Positions 20,258 through 32,449 of a stretch of DNA of 64,000 bases are shown here, one piece after another. The notes beneath the pieces are model-generated. The model ran no database searches, was not told the origin of the DNA, and worked only from the letters and a program-made list of their open reading frames with translations. The stretch lies in the NCBI GenBank assembly GCA_004794785.1, contig SJOL01006401.1, positions 105,551 to 169,550 of the forward strand, in the 5' to 3' direction. How positions within the stretch are numbered: position 1 is the first letter of the stretch; each line of letters opens with the position of its first letter. The position numbers and the translations under genes were made by a program. The DNA comes from Opisthorchis felineus (lineage: Eukaryota > Platyhelminthes > Trematoda > Opisthorchiida > Opisthorchiidae).

Positions 20258-23200
20258 CTAGGTGTCTGATTCAGATAGTAATATGGAGCGCACTGCAGCA
20301 TTGTGACGCAGGTTTACAAAAGCTGCTCTGGCATTCCCAATCCGGATGGAAATATCATCTTTCGCAAGACCACCGGGACTAATACAGCTGCCCAGGTAAA
20401 CAAATTTGTCTACTATCTCAATCGGCTCATCCGCAAGCATGAGGCTAGGGTCAGAGCCCACCCAGTCTTGCAGTAGCACTTAACACTTTGCAGGTGTGAA
20501 GCGCATGCCAAACCGTGAGGCAGAATTATTTAGATTATTTAATATTGTTTGCATTACCACGGGGTCAGATCCAAGAATAGCTATGTCGTCTGCATACTCG
20601 ATATCTGTGAGCGGACGCCCCGGGAGCACTTCGACCCCACAGGCATTAGAGGCTGATAGTGAGTCTTCCATGATCGTATCAATGACGAAGTAGAAGAGGA
20701 AAGGTGAAAGAGGTCAGCCCTGTCTGACGCCACCTGATGTGGTGAACCCAGAAGAGAGCTTCCCGTAGACCTTCACACGGCCGCGGGAATTGGCGTACAA
20801 CGCCTTGAGGAGAGTCAAGAATTTATGGGGGACACCTTTGCTCCACAGACACTGCCATAGTGCCTGACGGTCCACATAGTCAAAGGCAGCTTTCAGATCA
20901 AGAAATACAACCATTGTTGGTTGCTGGAAGCAGTAGAATTTGTCGGAGGGTGAAGATATGATGGATGCATCCTCTTGCGGGATGGAATCCAGCTTGGTTT
21001 TCACGGATCTGTCTCTCCCTGTGTTCAGTCAACCTTCGAAGGATACGACCAGAGAGCACCTTCGATGCCACAGCTAGCAGGTTGATGCCACGGTGGTTTT
21101 CACACAGCGTCTGCGTACCCTTTTTGAAGATTGGGATAACTGTCGACAGGCCCCATTCTGCAGGCACCTTCTTTTCGTTCCATATCGCATCAATAAGCTT
21201 TGTCAGACGGGTCACCAGGGATTCTCCGCCTTCTTTGAAGAGAGTTGGATAGAGGCCGACCGCTCCTTGTGCCTTATCACGTTTTAGCACGGATATTTCG
21301 TACTTTATTTCTTCTTCCGACGGGCGACCAAGGTTTACAATCCATTCGCCCGTATGCATTATCTCCACAGGTTGTGTTGCAGGTGGCCAGCTGAACTGTT
21401 CTTCGAATTGTTCGGCCCATCTTTCCAGTCGACGTTTTTGCGAGTGAATTAATGAGCCATCTTTTTCATTTATCGTTTCACTGACCGTTGCTTTCCTAGG
21501 GCCAGTCGATCGTATCAGTCGATACAGGGCACGGCTGTTTCCCATAGCAAAAGCCTTCTCTATCTCCCGAGCTTTCGATGTCCACCAGAGCTTTCGGTCT
21601 TTCCTTAGACTCTTCACTATTTGGCGTTTGAGGGATTTGTGTGCGCCGTCGTACTCGTTGCCTGCTGGTATAGCTTGCCTGGCATCAATCATGAATAGCG
21701 ATCTCGACGACATCCAGTGGTCTTTTGGTCGAATCGGAGAGGTCGGACAGACAGTACTGAACACCACTAACATAGCTCCTTTCACATTTTGGCACGCTTC
21801 ATCCATATGCTCACTGCCACCACAGTATTGGTTTACTGTGGAGAGTTGTTGGGCTAGCTCGGATCGATACTGTTGAGCTATGGTGGTTCTTCGAAGATAG
21901 TGGATTGGCATGCTTCTTGCTAATTTGCGAGGGCCTGAGGGGAAGCGAACTGTCAGGCGTGCACGCACCATGACGTGATCGGAATCAAGTGGTGTGCCCC
22001 AGAAGGAACGGCAGTCTTGAATTGTGACTATCCACCGGTGGCTGATGGCCACGTGGTCCAACTGGGTCCACGGTTGATTTGCATTTGGTGGCCGCCAGGT
22101 TACGTGATGCGAACGTTTATGTTGAAAGTTCTTACTTGCCAGAAACAGTTCATGATCGGCACACACCTGAGGGAGTCGATCTCCGTTGTCTGTGCGGCGA
22201 GCGTCGACTCCGAATTGACCGCCCAGATGTGATTCCAAGGAGTTAAGATGACCAACTTGAGCATTCAAATCGCCTGCAAGGATCACAATGTCAGTGCTTT
22301 TTGCTTGACGAATGAGCCCGGATAGCTCTCGATAGAAAGTATCCTTCTCAGCATCAGAAGTGCAGTCCGTTGGGGCATAAAGCCGACACTACAGACAAGC
22401 ATCGGTTCTTATGCCGAGAGGCATAAGATGCTTGATTGAGCTGGATAACCGGACGGCGCAAAGACGACTATTCACTGGGATCCGATCTAGCAAAGGGCGT
22501 TCGGCTCTGGGGCTGAGTGCAACTCCCACGCTATATATTCGACGAGTCATCGCTTCTGGATCATCGGACACACGGAGGGAGAAATGTGAAAGAGAGTTCA
22601 TCCTGGGCGTTCTGAGATGCATAACCACGCTTGGGTCTTGTATGCGTGTTTCGGAGACACAGCATACATCAATTTTAAGGGAGTATAAGGTTTCAGCAAG
22701 CATTGCCTGTTTACCAATTTGGCATAGAGTACGGACGTTAAAAGCTCCTATATAGAAATGATCTCGTGGATTTAGAAGGATGTTATTTTGTTTACTTTTA
22801 ATAGGCAGCGAGGAGCATAAGGCCCTTCGGTCAGATAACTGACAGTCAAGTGACCCAGTGACGTTTGCTTGTGTGGTGGGAAGGGGTTGTGGAGGGACAT
22901 CAGTGGACACCGAACTGCGCGGGCAAATGATACTTCCCGGTTGCCCAGGCTGAGGAAGGGGGTTTGGTTGAGGTACCCCACCTTGAGCCTTTGACTCAAA
23001 AGTCTGACCCACAAGGCAGTGGGAGGATGTAGGGTTTTGTTCGGGGACCTCGCCCCTAGCCCCTGACTCAAAAGTCTGACCCACAAGGCAGTGGGAGGAT
23101 GTAGGGTTTTGTTCGGGAACCTTGCCCCTAGCCTCTGACTTAAAAGTCTGACCCACGTGGCAGTGGGAGAATGTAGGGTTTTGTTCGGGGACCCTACCTC

Positions 23201-23297
23201 TAGCCTCTGACTCAATAGTCTGACCTTCGAGGCATTGGACAGTGGGGTTTCCTTTGGGGGCCTGCCCGTTGCATGGGCCACAGTGATTCTCCCACAA
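20258..23297 (-). pseudogene. LINE-A ORF (endonuclease plus reverse transcriptase) with few disruptions
   Basis: One frame runs from 23297 to 20898 with a single TAG at 22389-22391 (ACL-stop-CRLYAPTDC). A frameshift near 20930, where a few residues of the LRQIL...QQPT region are lost, moves to the frame of VFLDLKAAFDYVDRQALWQC. That frame is cut by TGA at 20714-20716 (in place of Cys in GVRQG-C-PLSP) and TAA at 20480-20482 (in place of Lys in TPAKC-K-V). Endonuclease motifs GDLNAQVGHL, WRPPNANQPWTQLDHVAI and LDSDHVMVRA, and the reverse transcriptase motif DIEYADDIAI, are intact. The frame has no ATG at 23297. About four changes separate it from a continuous frame, so it is a fairly young copy. 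Confidence 0.8.
22972..23262 (-). repeat. 72-bp tandem repeat inside the LINE-A coding frame
   Basis: Four units with an exact 72-bp period: AGTCTGAC recurs at 23001, 23073 and 23145, with AGTCTGACC at 23217. On the minus strand each unit is 24 codons, with motifs VPEQNPTSSHC and VGQTFESGARG. The period keeps the frame. A single copy of a related motif (CTTTTGACTCAAAAG with CTGACC and AAGGCAG) occurs in the LINE-B leader. Confidence 0.85.
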
Positions 23298-23660
23298 GAA
23301 GCGTTTTTCCTCTTACAAACGGTTCACCTTTGGAAAACTCGCTAATAAGGAAGCCATCCCAATAGGAAAAGCCTTGAAAGCACCAATGTCCCCGATTGAG
23401 AACTTTCATACGACGTGGTCAGTGAGCATACGTCAACTCAGGTGAAAACTGTCCGGATGAAATTAATATTGTCAGTTCCAGGAGAGTTTCTAATTCTGGT
23501 GGGGTTATCACTGCACCTAGCAATTCTGTCAAAACCGCAACGTTACGGTGACCGATGGAGGGCTTTGCAGTCAGATTTGAGGCCTGCACGTGAACTAAGT
23601 TGAACGGGCGTGCAGGTACCGGATCTAGTAACCGAAAATGTTTACTGTCAACACGGTGCC

Positions 23661-24932
23661 ATATTAGCCACCATAGTCTAAGCTTCAATCCCCCCTCGCG
23701 CATCTCTTGCGTCCCGAATTCCTTTGATAAAATCTGAAGAAATTCCAAGGAAATCACGAACAATTCCATCCTGAAATCGATTACAATAACCCTAAATACA
23801 GTTGAGAACAGAACACAAGCTATCGGTTTTACTGTTACCATGTTTTTCCGGCAGCTATGTTTAACGAATCCCGGGCCGAATAGCCAATGTTATTCAGTAC
23901 CTAGTTTTTGTTTAAGGAGTATTACATTTCGCGACCTTACTTCTGTTTATCAATCACCGCTTTAGATATTTTTTCTAAACTCTCAATCATTAATCTCATG
24001 CCTTTTGACTAAATGATAGGGGAATTGAAATTCTCCATTCTATCTAAGCTGCGTGTAGTTGGAATGGAACAATTTTGGTTAGCAGGTGACTGGAACAACC
24101 TAAAAACATGTGGGACCCTAAAATGGTTCGATGCAACCTATTAGAGAAGATGAGGATCATATCTCGCCGGTAGAACTATTAGTGGTATATTACAGCCTTT
24201 TAGCCCTAAAACCTCTGTGTACAAGTTAACGAGTTCCAAGTAATGTTTTGACTAACGGTCCAAGAGGCAGAATGTTGACCTCTGTACACTACCTCTCATT
24301 GTTTCAATCGAAATAAAATAAGCCATGCCAGTTGGTCGGTCTTTGCGCGACGAAGCAAGGTGCAGCTTTTAGTTTGTTGCCTTTTCTTATCGCTATTGAG
24401 TGATGACAAAATATCAGTGCTGCTCATTTCGCAGAATGAGATAGGTCCAAACTTAACCAAGAACGCATCAAATCATGTTAAGGGAAATAACCTGGAGCTT
24501 CGACGGTAGGAGAAAATAAAATAAACGCATCTGGCCTGAACTGTCATGGGTTCAGTGCCACTTATCTTCGACGAAAACCCCATTTCACTCTGTGTAAACC
24601 AATGGAACAATGCCATCGCGATTATAACCAATTTGTTATCGACTAAAGTGGTACACGGAAGTATAAGGGTAGAGATGTGGTCAGTCTCAGTCATGAACTG
24701 ACGGTTTTGGTGTCTTCTTAGTCGTTGCAATTTGCGGTATTGCAATACTGAAGGATACTCAAGACTGGTGCTTACATCCAAATACTGAAGTAACTATTGT
24801 TGCCACTCAATATTACGAGTAAAAAGAACTGCCACAGTTGACCTTGTCGACAGCTGACTACAGTCGCTTCGCACGAAAGAGGCAGACTGGCCGACTTCCA
24901 GTCCTAATCAAAATGTGACTAAAAATCATCGG
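23661..24932. other. No gene confidently recognised
   Basis: Contains the possible exon at 24473-24747. A 140-codon minus frame at 23419-23841 overlaps the LINE-A leader and shows no domain. Confidence 0.35.
24473..24747 (-). CDS. Possible terminal exon, unknown product
   Basis: After the acceptor tract AGTATCCTTCAG (AG at 24748-24749) a frame of 90 residues runs to a stop at 24473. It has a basic start (QYRKLQRLRRHQNRQF) and one hydrophobic segment (LVIIAMALFHWF). No family is recognised and no partner exon was found. Confidence 0.22.
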
Positions 24933-26900
24933 CCGTCACGAAGAGACTGGAGCTTATCATGGCGTGACGGTTTGCGTACCTCCGCGACCCATCGAAACGT
25001 GTTAGGCGTGTCCGTGTGACACTCTGAGAGTCACTCACACCAGGTTGGTCAATAGCTAGAGCTGTGACTAACACATTCTCCTGATCCTCCAGGTTGAGGG
25101 TTGGAACATTTGTGGCAGCTCGTTCAAAGAAATGTAATTCACTAGCAGTTCCCACCAAACACCACCGCTTTGTGGTCAAACGTTTGAGCAGAAGGCTCTG
25201 GTTCGGGACACCTCAAGTTTTGGGCGTCCTGAGAGCATCCTCGCCTGATTACAGCCATGATTCCTACAACAAAAATATCGTCGTGCCAAATCGATCATCG
25301 CGTGATGTCAGCAGTAAGGCACCTTGCTTCCTGCACACAGCGGGGCAGGTAGGCGAAAGTAGGCCACTGCTGACGCCTTTGTTTTTCACACACTTTTCTC
25401 TCTCCTTTCTTCCACCCTATTAATAATAATCTCCTTGTAGGCCCATACATCAGGACTGACGGTCCCGTTCGTCTTGCATCGGTCTTGGTCACAACATCCG
25501 GTGTTTCTATCAATGACGATGATTTACAATTCAGCCAACGCTGACAGCTTCAGGCATCCCGAAATCAATCTTAAAACCTCGAAACCGAGTCTATTTGACC
25601 TCTTTCAATTTTCGTACTCCAAAGGAAGCGGAACAACAGGCTATCCTATTCACATACTGGACTTTTTGGAATTGATGTGTTCTGCTAATCAGAAACAATA
25701 ATTCAAGATCCAAGCACATTTATTGAGCTTGTCAGGCAGCTGCTATGGAGGAATCTCACCAGCTAGAAGTCGACCGTTGTCTTTTTATCCTGTTTGCTTA
25801 CGCCCAACCAACTGCAGCTCTGATACCATCGAGGACAAGTTTTATGACAAGGGCTTACTTGCCGGAAGGTCCGTGGTTTGAACCAAACCTCTGTATCTCG
25901 ACTGTTCCTGTCTAGGCTTGGGAAACCTGGCAGTATCTCAGTTTTCAAGCTTTCTTCGGGTGGTAAGGTAGCTGGGCAACGAGAGGGTGTTGAAGCTGAA
26001 AGTTTTATGAATGCCCTGTTACTGCGGGCTAAAAGTTCAGATATGTTAGCGGTTGCCGGAGGTCTGAGTGCAAAAGTGGGTAGACTTAGCGCATCTGAAA
26101 CTCAATTGGGTGGACCAGCTGGATTGGACTCGGTCCATCTGGGCAACAATTGCTTCAGGTGTGTGCTGATCCAACACTGTTTTTATGCGATATTAACTTT
26201 TGGAATGAATGAATTAATTAATTAATTAATCTGGCCACACGATCTCCTCCCACAGCGTGCCAGCCACGGAACCAAATCTTCTGGACTCTCCTTTAACGGC
26301 CCCAGTGTCGGCTGTCTATTCGCAATGGGAGGGAGTTGTCACATCTTTGCACAATGTGGGGAATTTCGACCATGGCACGGTGCTACCAGGATATCAGACA
26401 GAACAATGACACTACTAGAAATGTTCCCGCCTGTCGCGAATATTATTCAACCGAACGAGTTATCAGATATCAAGTAAAACTTAGTTTGCGCCCCGACCGT
26501 GAAGCCTAGTGAACAGGGAAGACTAAGGAAATGGAAGAAGCGCAGAACGCCGGTAATGCTCGAAGGCTGGTCTCCAGAAAATGCCTCTGAGCGAAACCTT
26601 AAAGGACCATAATGGCACGACAATTTCTAATAAAGAACCTCGGCCAATGGATTGAACAACAATTTTCATGGTTGCCTGCTGCTACTCAGTTGGCTTGTCT
26701 AACTGCATAGAATCCTACACGGTCACCCAGGAAACTAGGAGAAGGTTCAGAAAAGCGAGTTGTAGATATTTTCAAGTGAAATAGAGATAACGCAGCAAGA
26801 AACATCACTCTCGATGGGACTGTATCCCAAGGCGGCCCTGCAAATTTGTTATGCTATCTACCATTTTCCGGTGTCTATGTTGACCCCTTCGAGTGCACAA
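24933..26900 (+). mobile_element. LINE-B copy, heavily decayed
   Basis: Starts with CCGTCACGAAGAGACTGG at 24933. The leader includes CTCCTTGTAGGCCC near 25430. Endonuclease remains at 26000-26140 read FMNALLLRAKSSDMLAVAGG and SAKVGRLSASETQLGG. Weaker linker and reverse-transcriptase traces run to about 26880. A region near 26400 matches 7790-7810 (ATATCAGACAGAACAATGACAC against ATATCAGACTGAACAATGACAC). It was probably inserted long ago. Confidence 0.75.
26207..26231. repeat. (AATT/ATTA)n microsatellite
   Basis: GAATTAATTAATTAATTAAT within the decayed LINE-B copy. It marks an internal rearrangement, because endonuclease sequence stops here. Confidence 0.7.
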
Positions 26901-28734
26901 AAGTATGAAGTCTGCGCTTGCTTCCTGAGGGTACCGACAATCCGCTGATAAAAAGTCGTCCCGATGCATTCACTAGTATTTAAAATGCGATAAGAATTAT
27001 GGATGGTCGTGAGCATGAACCCAATACGCCAGTTATGTTTTAAAACACAACTCTTATCACTAGCGTTTTCATTAGGAATATCCCCTTTTCCAACACGTGA
27101 TGGTTATTGCAAACCCATCGCATAACACGGTTACCAAAATTTTTGTAAATTTGATGTTTGAAGGTACTTTTATGCACCAAGTAGAGAAGCCATGGATTCC
27201 CTCAAGTCACTTCCCCTAAGCAGCAAAATATTACTCAGTGAATCTGGTTACCAGTTTATTTGGGAACTGACTCAGCTCGAATCAAGTGCCAATCATATGG
27301 AAACGGTTCAGTATGGTCCGTTGAAGCAGCTACAAAATGTTAACCATTCGATATATCGTTTTTCGTCTTTGGTGGGAACTTTATGGCACCTTGGGACTAG
27401 TCTTCCCAGAACCTCGGGATCAAAAAATTGGCAAAACTGCTTTGCATGTCAGACGTTCAGATTTTAAAACCTGGTACCCCCAAGGACATGCACCGCTGAT
27501 AAGCTGTAGTAGTGATGAACCTCGAGACCGGTGTTTCACTGTTTTGGCTTAGACTAGCGACATCTATTGTGTGGGGACGAAGTAGACTTAATCAAACGAC
27601 AGTGTTCTGGCTACAAATTCCGTCAGCTCCACAAGTAACCACAGGTAGGCAAACTACCGGGCGACTCCTGGAAGTCTTTTGGCTGCGGCGTATGGCATAG
27701 GGAATATTAACGATGAAGTGTTATATTTTATCCTGGGAAAACCCTATGCGTATCTCACCGTTCTGGATATTCCGACCGATACTTTGAAGTGTATGCATTG
27801 GTTTTCAAATAGACGTGTATCCAATCTCGAATAAAGTAAGGATTTCTTGTTCATTTCCCCTCAATAGTTTATATCAAAAAAAGGTTTACGTGAAAATACG
27901 CAAAATTCCAAACATTATTTTAATTGCTCTCTAAGTTTTTTTTAAGAAACTGAAAAATCAACTAGCCGTTCAGGACCAGTTCGGTCTTCCTAATGCGGCG
28001 ATGAAACTGTACAGAATGCGGATATGTATACTTTAGTAAAATGGGTTTCGGGATTGATCAACCTAACCACACTTGTCTACAACTTAAGCGTAAACAAACT
28101 GACTGAGGTGAGTTTGTTCCATTTCCCAATCAGCAGCTACCTTATATTGATGACACGAGTAACTATATAAGTATCTTTATGATTATTGAAATGTCGCTTT
28201 GTCATCCGTTATCACGCTGTGGGGCACTAACGGATACGCTGGGGAATTTTGCAGAGCTAATAATAAACAGGTATCAGGTACCTGCTTCCACAGTTGTGTT
28301 TGGGCTAACGGACGGATGGAAACAGAATTACGTTGTTTGCCCATCGTTCTCATTTCGTCAGATCTAAATGGACATCAGTGGACATCGGCTCTGCCCAAAA
28401 CGAATGTGGTACACAAAATGTGTGCATACGTCGATTTGCTCCACCACTACTAATTGGCCCATCCACCCCAGATATCGGCCACTCATGAACCAGGGCAACT
28501 GAAGGCTAGAAATTGCATTTCACGACATTGTCGGATGTCGCGGTGTCAATGACCACCTATCTGCCAGGCCATACCGGCACTTTACTTTATGTCAGGATTC
28601 GTAGTTTACAGTGACTTCCTAAACGAATGTCGATCATTGAGTCATCCTGACCGTCTTTGTAAGTAACAATTCCTTTGGAAACGTTAACTTTTTCTGGCAC
28701 TTTCAGAGGTCAGGCGATAAGTTTTATTGCTGCC
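26901..28734. other. No gene confidently recognised
   Basis: Plus-strand frames at 27192-27467 and 28199-28270 look faintly coding. The second ends GEFCRANNKQ at a GTATCA donor-like site. No domain or matching partner exon is visible. Confidence 0.35.
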
Positions 28735-29507
28735 CTAAGATGACCCCTCCAGAGGATGACTGGCGTTTCCGAATCGTAACAGAATTACATGAACAATGGA
28801 CTGCGTAAATAAAGACATTGTTTCATACCTTTGAGCCACATTTTCACCACTAGCCTTTCCCTCTTTATGTATTTCAATAGGATGTAGAGTCGGCGTCAAC
28901 AGTTCCTGTCCCGGGACCTCCTCCACCGGCTGCGCCACTGGACCGGAAGTGCGGAGCACTGGCAGTTTGACAGGAATGATTCTAGTTCCTGGAAGATGGG
29001 GGTTATGGGGACTTGTTCCTCCTGTTTGCCAAAGTTTGTTTTGTAGGCTTGCCACTGAAGGTCTGACCCAAAAACCTTCTGTGGCCTTGATTGATGTCTT
29101 AGGAGTCAACAGTATAGCAGAAGAAGAAGAATCAGGATTTAATTCTGGAGAAAGAATGCTGGGCCCAGTATCTGTCTGGAAGATAAACACGGAAGCACCG
29201 TTTTAAATGATTCAGACATTTACTGAAATGACTTTCGAGGGCAATCCACATTAGACTGAAAATAATTCCCTTCAGGTGCATAGGGTTAATTGAACAACAT
29301 TCCAAATTCGGGTGTTCGTAGTGCCTCTTTTTCAACAGCAGTGCCAGTGATTGTGACACATACGAATTTATCAAATGGTGGAAGCGAGGGGTATTTGCTA
29401 CGGTCAGAGTTTCTCCTCTCTGAATGAATCAACGCAAATGGCCTCTCCTGAGGGATGGCTCCTCCTGTGTAGTCCCTCAGAGGTGGCCAAATGCATAGTT
29501 GTTTCAT
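28735..29507 (-). CDS. Unrecognised protein, two exons
   Basis: Exon 1 is 29507-29364 (48 codons, ATG at 29507). It contains LCIWPPLRDYTGGAIPQERP and ends SLPPFDKF at a GTATGT donor, phase 0. The 188-bp intron ends in TTATCTTCCAG. Exon 2 starts at 29175, also phase 0, and reads TDTGPSILSPELNPDSSSS, then WQTGGTSPHNPHLPGTRI. It either ends at TAG 28735-28737, with AATAAA only 9 bp beyond (28721-28726), or splices out at a good GTATGA donor at 28828. The product is Pro/Ser-rich without a signal peptide or membrane helix. Coding status rests on the matching phases and on strong donor and acceptor sites. Confidence 0.5.
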
Positions 29508-31119
29508 TAGTTTAATGTTCCACTTTAATATGAATCGGAAAGTTGCTTGGCCTCAGCGATTTCGATTTACGTAAATGGTTCATTTCGAACCTCTGCATTT
29601 ACGTGCGCGACTCGATACTAGCTCACTACATGTGCACGCGAATAATTAAGAGAAAGATGAAATTTTTACATCTGTTCTGTAAATTACTGGCAGAGCGGTC
29701 ACGTTGGCGTGTGAAACCTGATAGAAAACTGCTGGGTGTGTTCATCGCAAGCAGCAGACTCTACAAATTGCCACTTTGGAGGACGTTTTTGGAGACATTT
29801 AAACCAATAATATTGACCAACATTAGATGGGAAACATTTCGCGTTAAGACAGTGTAATAATGCTTTGACGTTCATGTGTACTCCGTGCGTGTTTTCGTTG
29901 ACGGAACTTTGAAGATCGCACACTAAAGCCACCTTTATAGACTACTTGGGTAGTCTACAACACGACTATACATGAGTGGAGACGTGGTCGAAAGCTGATC
30001 CTGATTTACACACGATGTCCCACTTGCTTGCCTACTGAAAGGAAGCATGAGGGCCGAAATATTACCACATTGCCCAGTCCACTACGCATGCGATGGCTTT
30101 CTATGCCGAAAATCCTTGGGAATCAGCAATATGCAGTCCACGAATCGTTGGAAAGCTTTGAACCAGCGTCCTTCCGCTTGGTAGTCGGACGCTTTCCCAT
30201 TGGTTGGCAGATAGTATGACCAAAATGTGCCTACGGCGCACATAATGCCATTGCACTTCAACCACAGTTGCTACTGTATGATGCCTAAACAGCGACTACA
30301 AATCTCATTCACCCTGCAGAAGAGGTCGCAGCATCAGCTGAATCAAAATAGCGCTCTCCATGGGAGCAATCATCCTGCCGTAAAATTGAGGCAGATGCTA
30401 ATCGTGGTATGACGAAAGCGCACTGAGAAGGCGTCCCAGCGATTTTTTGTAATCACGACTGAACGTTGTCATCGTGTAGAGGTAACATAAAAGCAACCTG
30501 TCACCATTGTTACCAGTTGATTCGTTCTGTAAAACGGGACCTTCAGGAAACAAACATAAAAAAGTAAAGGATGTCTCCTACGTACGTCTCGGTCTAATTT
30601 CTTGTGTTTTCCAATATAAACTGTATCTTTCCACTTGTGTGACAGTCTAGGCGATCGCTAATTTCCATGCAGCTTGCCCCGTCTTCGAGCGCAGAGACTC
30701 ATCAAACCCATCCGAAGGCAGTCTGAAACGTAGTGGAACCTGTCCATAATTCACAGCTCATATTCCCTAAAGCTAGACCCACGCGTTTCTCATTAGTATC
30801 TTCCGGTTGTGGTGCGCTTACCGTGTGCCGTAGCATAAAAACAGCACTTTTCAAAGCAAACTCATGATGGACTGTTTGGGAAGGTGTCCTAATGATTCAA
30901 AGGAAGGAATTTCATTTCGGGGTCGTGGACACAAAACATGCGCATAAAGTGCGGTTATTTCGTCCAGAAGGACAATCATCGTACCTTGAAGCACTTCTGT
31001 GTATGTGTGAGCATCTCAACTTCAGGTCCGTTGGCTGAATGATTCGTGTCACCCACGACTGATTATGGAGATTTTACTCTAAACTGCACCGCTGTACAGA
31101 TTCAGCGGCGATACTGACA
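29508..31119. other. No gene recognised
   Basis: Short overlapping frames on both strands (29543-29932, 30028-30412) have no recognisable motif. The sequence at 30020-30070 faintly resembles the hammerhead unit of 33884 but lacks the core. Confidence 0.35.
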
Positions 31120-31320
31120 AACTAAATATAACTTTTGCACTGTGAGTGAAGCCAATATTTACTGAAAAGCCAAGAAGTACTGTACAGCTATTTAGTCCCT
31201 GCTGTGGATCAACACCAGTGCGCATCTCACGAAACTCCAGGGAGTTTCGAGCCCACGACCTCCTGGCTAATGGTTTGACCGCTTAACCGTTCGGCCACGA
31301 ACGGCTGATCACCACTGTGA
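31120..31320 (-). mobile_element. tRNA-derived SINE with degenerate hammerhead
   Basis: Reading leftwards, there is an A box TGGCCGAACGG (31298-31288), a B box near GGCTCGAAACTCC (31253-31241), then a hammerhead-like region (31223-31176) and the shared tail CTTTTCAGTAAATATTGGC (31168-31150). The A-to-B spacing of about 38 bp fits a tRNA-derived Pol III promoter. This is the best evidence in the window that the hammerhead belongs to a SINE family. Confidence 0.7.
31176..31223 (-). ncRNA. Degenerate hammerhead ribozyme
   Basis: Stem I GCGCACTG pairs with CAGTAC after the predicted cut, and the core-proximal pair is G-C. CTGATGA has become GTGTTGA and GAAA has become TAAA, so it should be inactive. 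Stem III (AGCTGTA) is kept. Confidence 0.6.
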
Positions 31321-31384
31321 TTAACTCACACTAAGAGAGGATAGGGCGCCACTCATCTCTCAATCACATAATCCATATCCACGG

Positions 31385-31498
31385 AATTTCTCGAGATGCG
31401 CATCGGTTGTGATTTTCAATAAGGGTGAAACAGCTGTACGGCGTTTCTCGACTTTTCAGTAAACATTGGCTTTACTTATAGACTGAAATCTCAATTTA
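31385..31498 (+). mobile_element. Second hammerhead-repeat copy, inverted relative to 31120-31320
   Basis: GAGATGCGCATCGG, CAATAAGGGTGAAACAGCTG and CTTTTCAGTAAACATTGGC match the family. GAAA is present (31427-31430), but the CTGATGA core reads TTGTGAT, so it should be inactive. No tRNA-like head remains. Confidence 0.65.
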
Positions 31499-32449
31499 AA
31501 ATTCACAAATCTCCTTGCACCACCAACATTATTGCCATTGATGTAGTCCAGATTAACAGTTTCCAAATGAATACGCCTTGGTGATTCTGTACGTAAGCAA
31601 CTCAAGCCGTAGTGGAATACGGAATAGTATAAGCACAAAAGGTAACATTCAACCCAGACGACGGTCTGCTCACTTCTGTAAGACACCCGTTACGTGATGC
31701 CAATAAATTTGGGACCAGGGAATGTCGCGCGTTTCTTCGGAGTTATCCTTCGGGAGGTTCAGCACTTTATTGGCAATCGGTTTAAAACACCTCACAAGCC
31801 TTCCATCGGACAAGCCACCACCCGAGGAGCTAGCAGACACCGTGTGACCGAAAGGCAGGGACGCTATGTCTTATTTGTGAGAGTTTGTAACATTTCTGAT
31901 CAAACACTCGTGGTAGAGTGATAAATAATGCATAACTGCTAATTAAAAGGTTTTGTGCTCGAAACTTTTCAGGAGATTGTGAGATACATACCACTGAGAA
32001 CCCTTAAAACAGTCAAAAAGCTGCAAGTGCTCAGCATTTTAGCGTCAGTTGACTTCAATTTTACAGCAAAACCTCTATTTAGACCACAAAAAAGTGCTGA
32101 TTCTATTGGCTTTTTGAAAGCCTTATTGACACTTCTTTCGAATTTCTAAGTAAAAAATAACTGATACGGCCCCAAAAAACCTAAATGAGCTCGATCGTTT
32201 AAACTGAAGAAGGGCTACTAGCGCCAGTCAGCTCGAAAGGGTGCTCCATGAAAACCAGCCACTGGGTTCCTAAGGGATTTTCTTTCTGTTTTCTTTTGGA
32301 AGCTGAATAAGAAAAGGCAGATGATGATGGATCCCACGGATTTCTGGTTGCCGCTTTTTCATCAGTAAAATCGTCTCATTTTGTTGATATCGCCGCACCA
32401 TTGTGGAAAAATAAGAATAAACAGCTGTTCCGCGTGATAAATCTTCTTG
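31499..32449. other. No gene recognised
   Basis: Short frames at 31694-31921 and 31955-32149 show no domain or splice support. Confidence 0.3.

Larger units (their letters stand above)
19630..23660 (-). mobile_element. LINE-A: nearly full-length RTE-like LINE
   Basis: Reading leftwards, this has a 5' leader (to about 23300), a repeat-bearing N-terminal region, endonuclease, reverse transcriptase, C-terminal region, and a 3' UTR ending in AATGATGATGATAAC near 19630. It is clearly distinct from LINE-B: the corresponding motifs read SLKIDVCCVSETRIQD, GDLNAQVGHLNSLESHLGG and VFLDLKAAFDYVDR. The 5' limit is approximate because no second full copy is present for comparison. Confidence 0.8.

Noticed and set aside
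23419..23841. 140-codon minus-strand frame
   Set aside because: Overlaps the LINE-A leader and shows no protein family. More likely non-coding LINE sequence.
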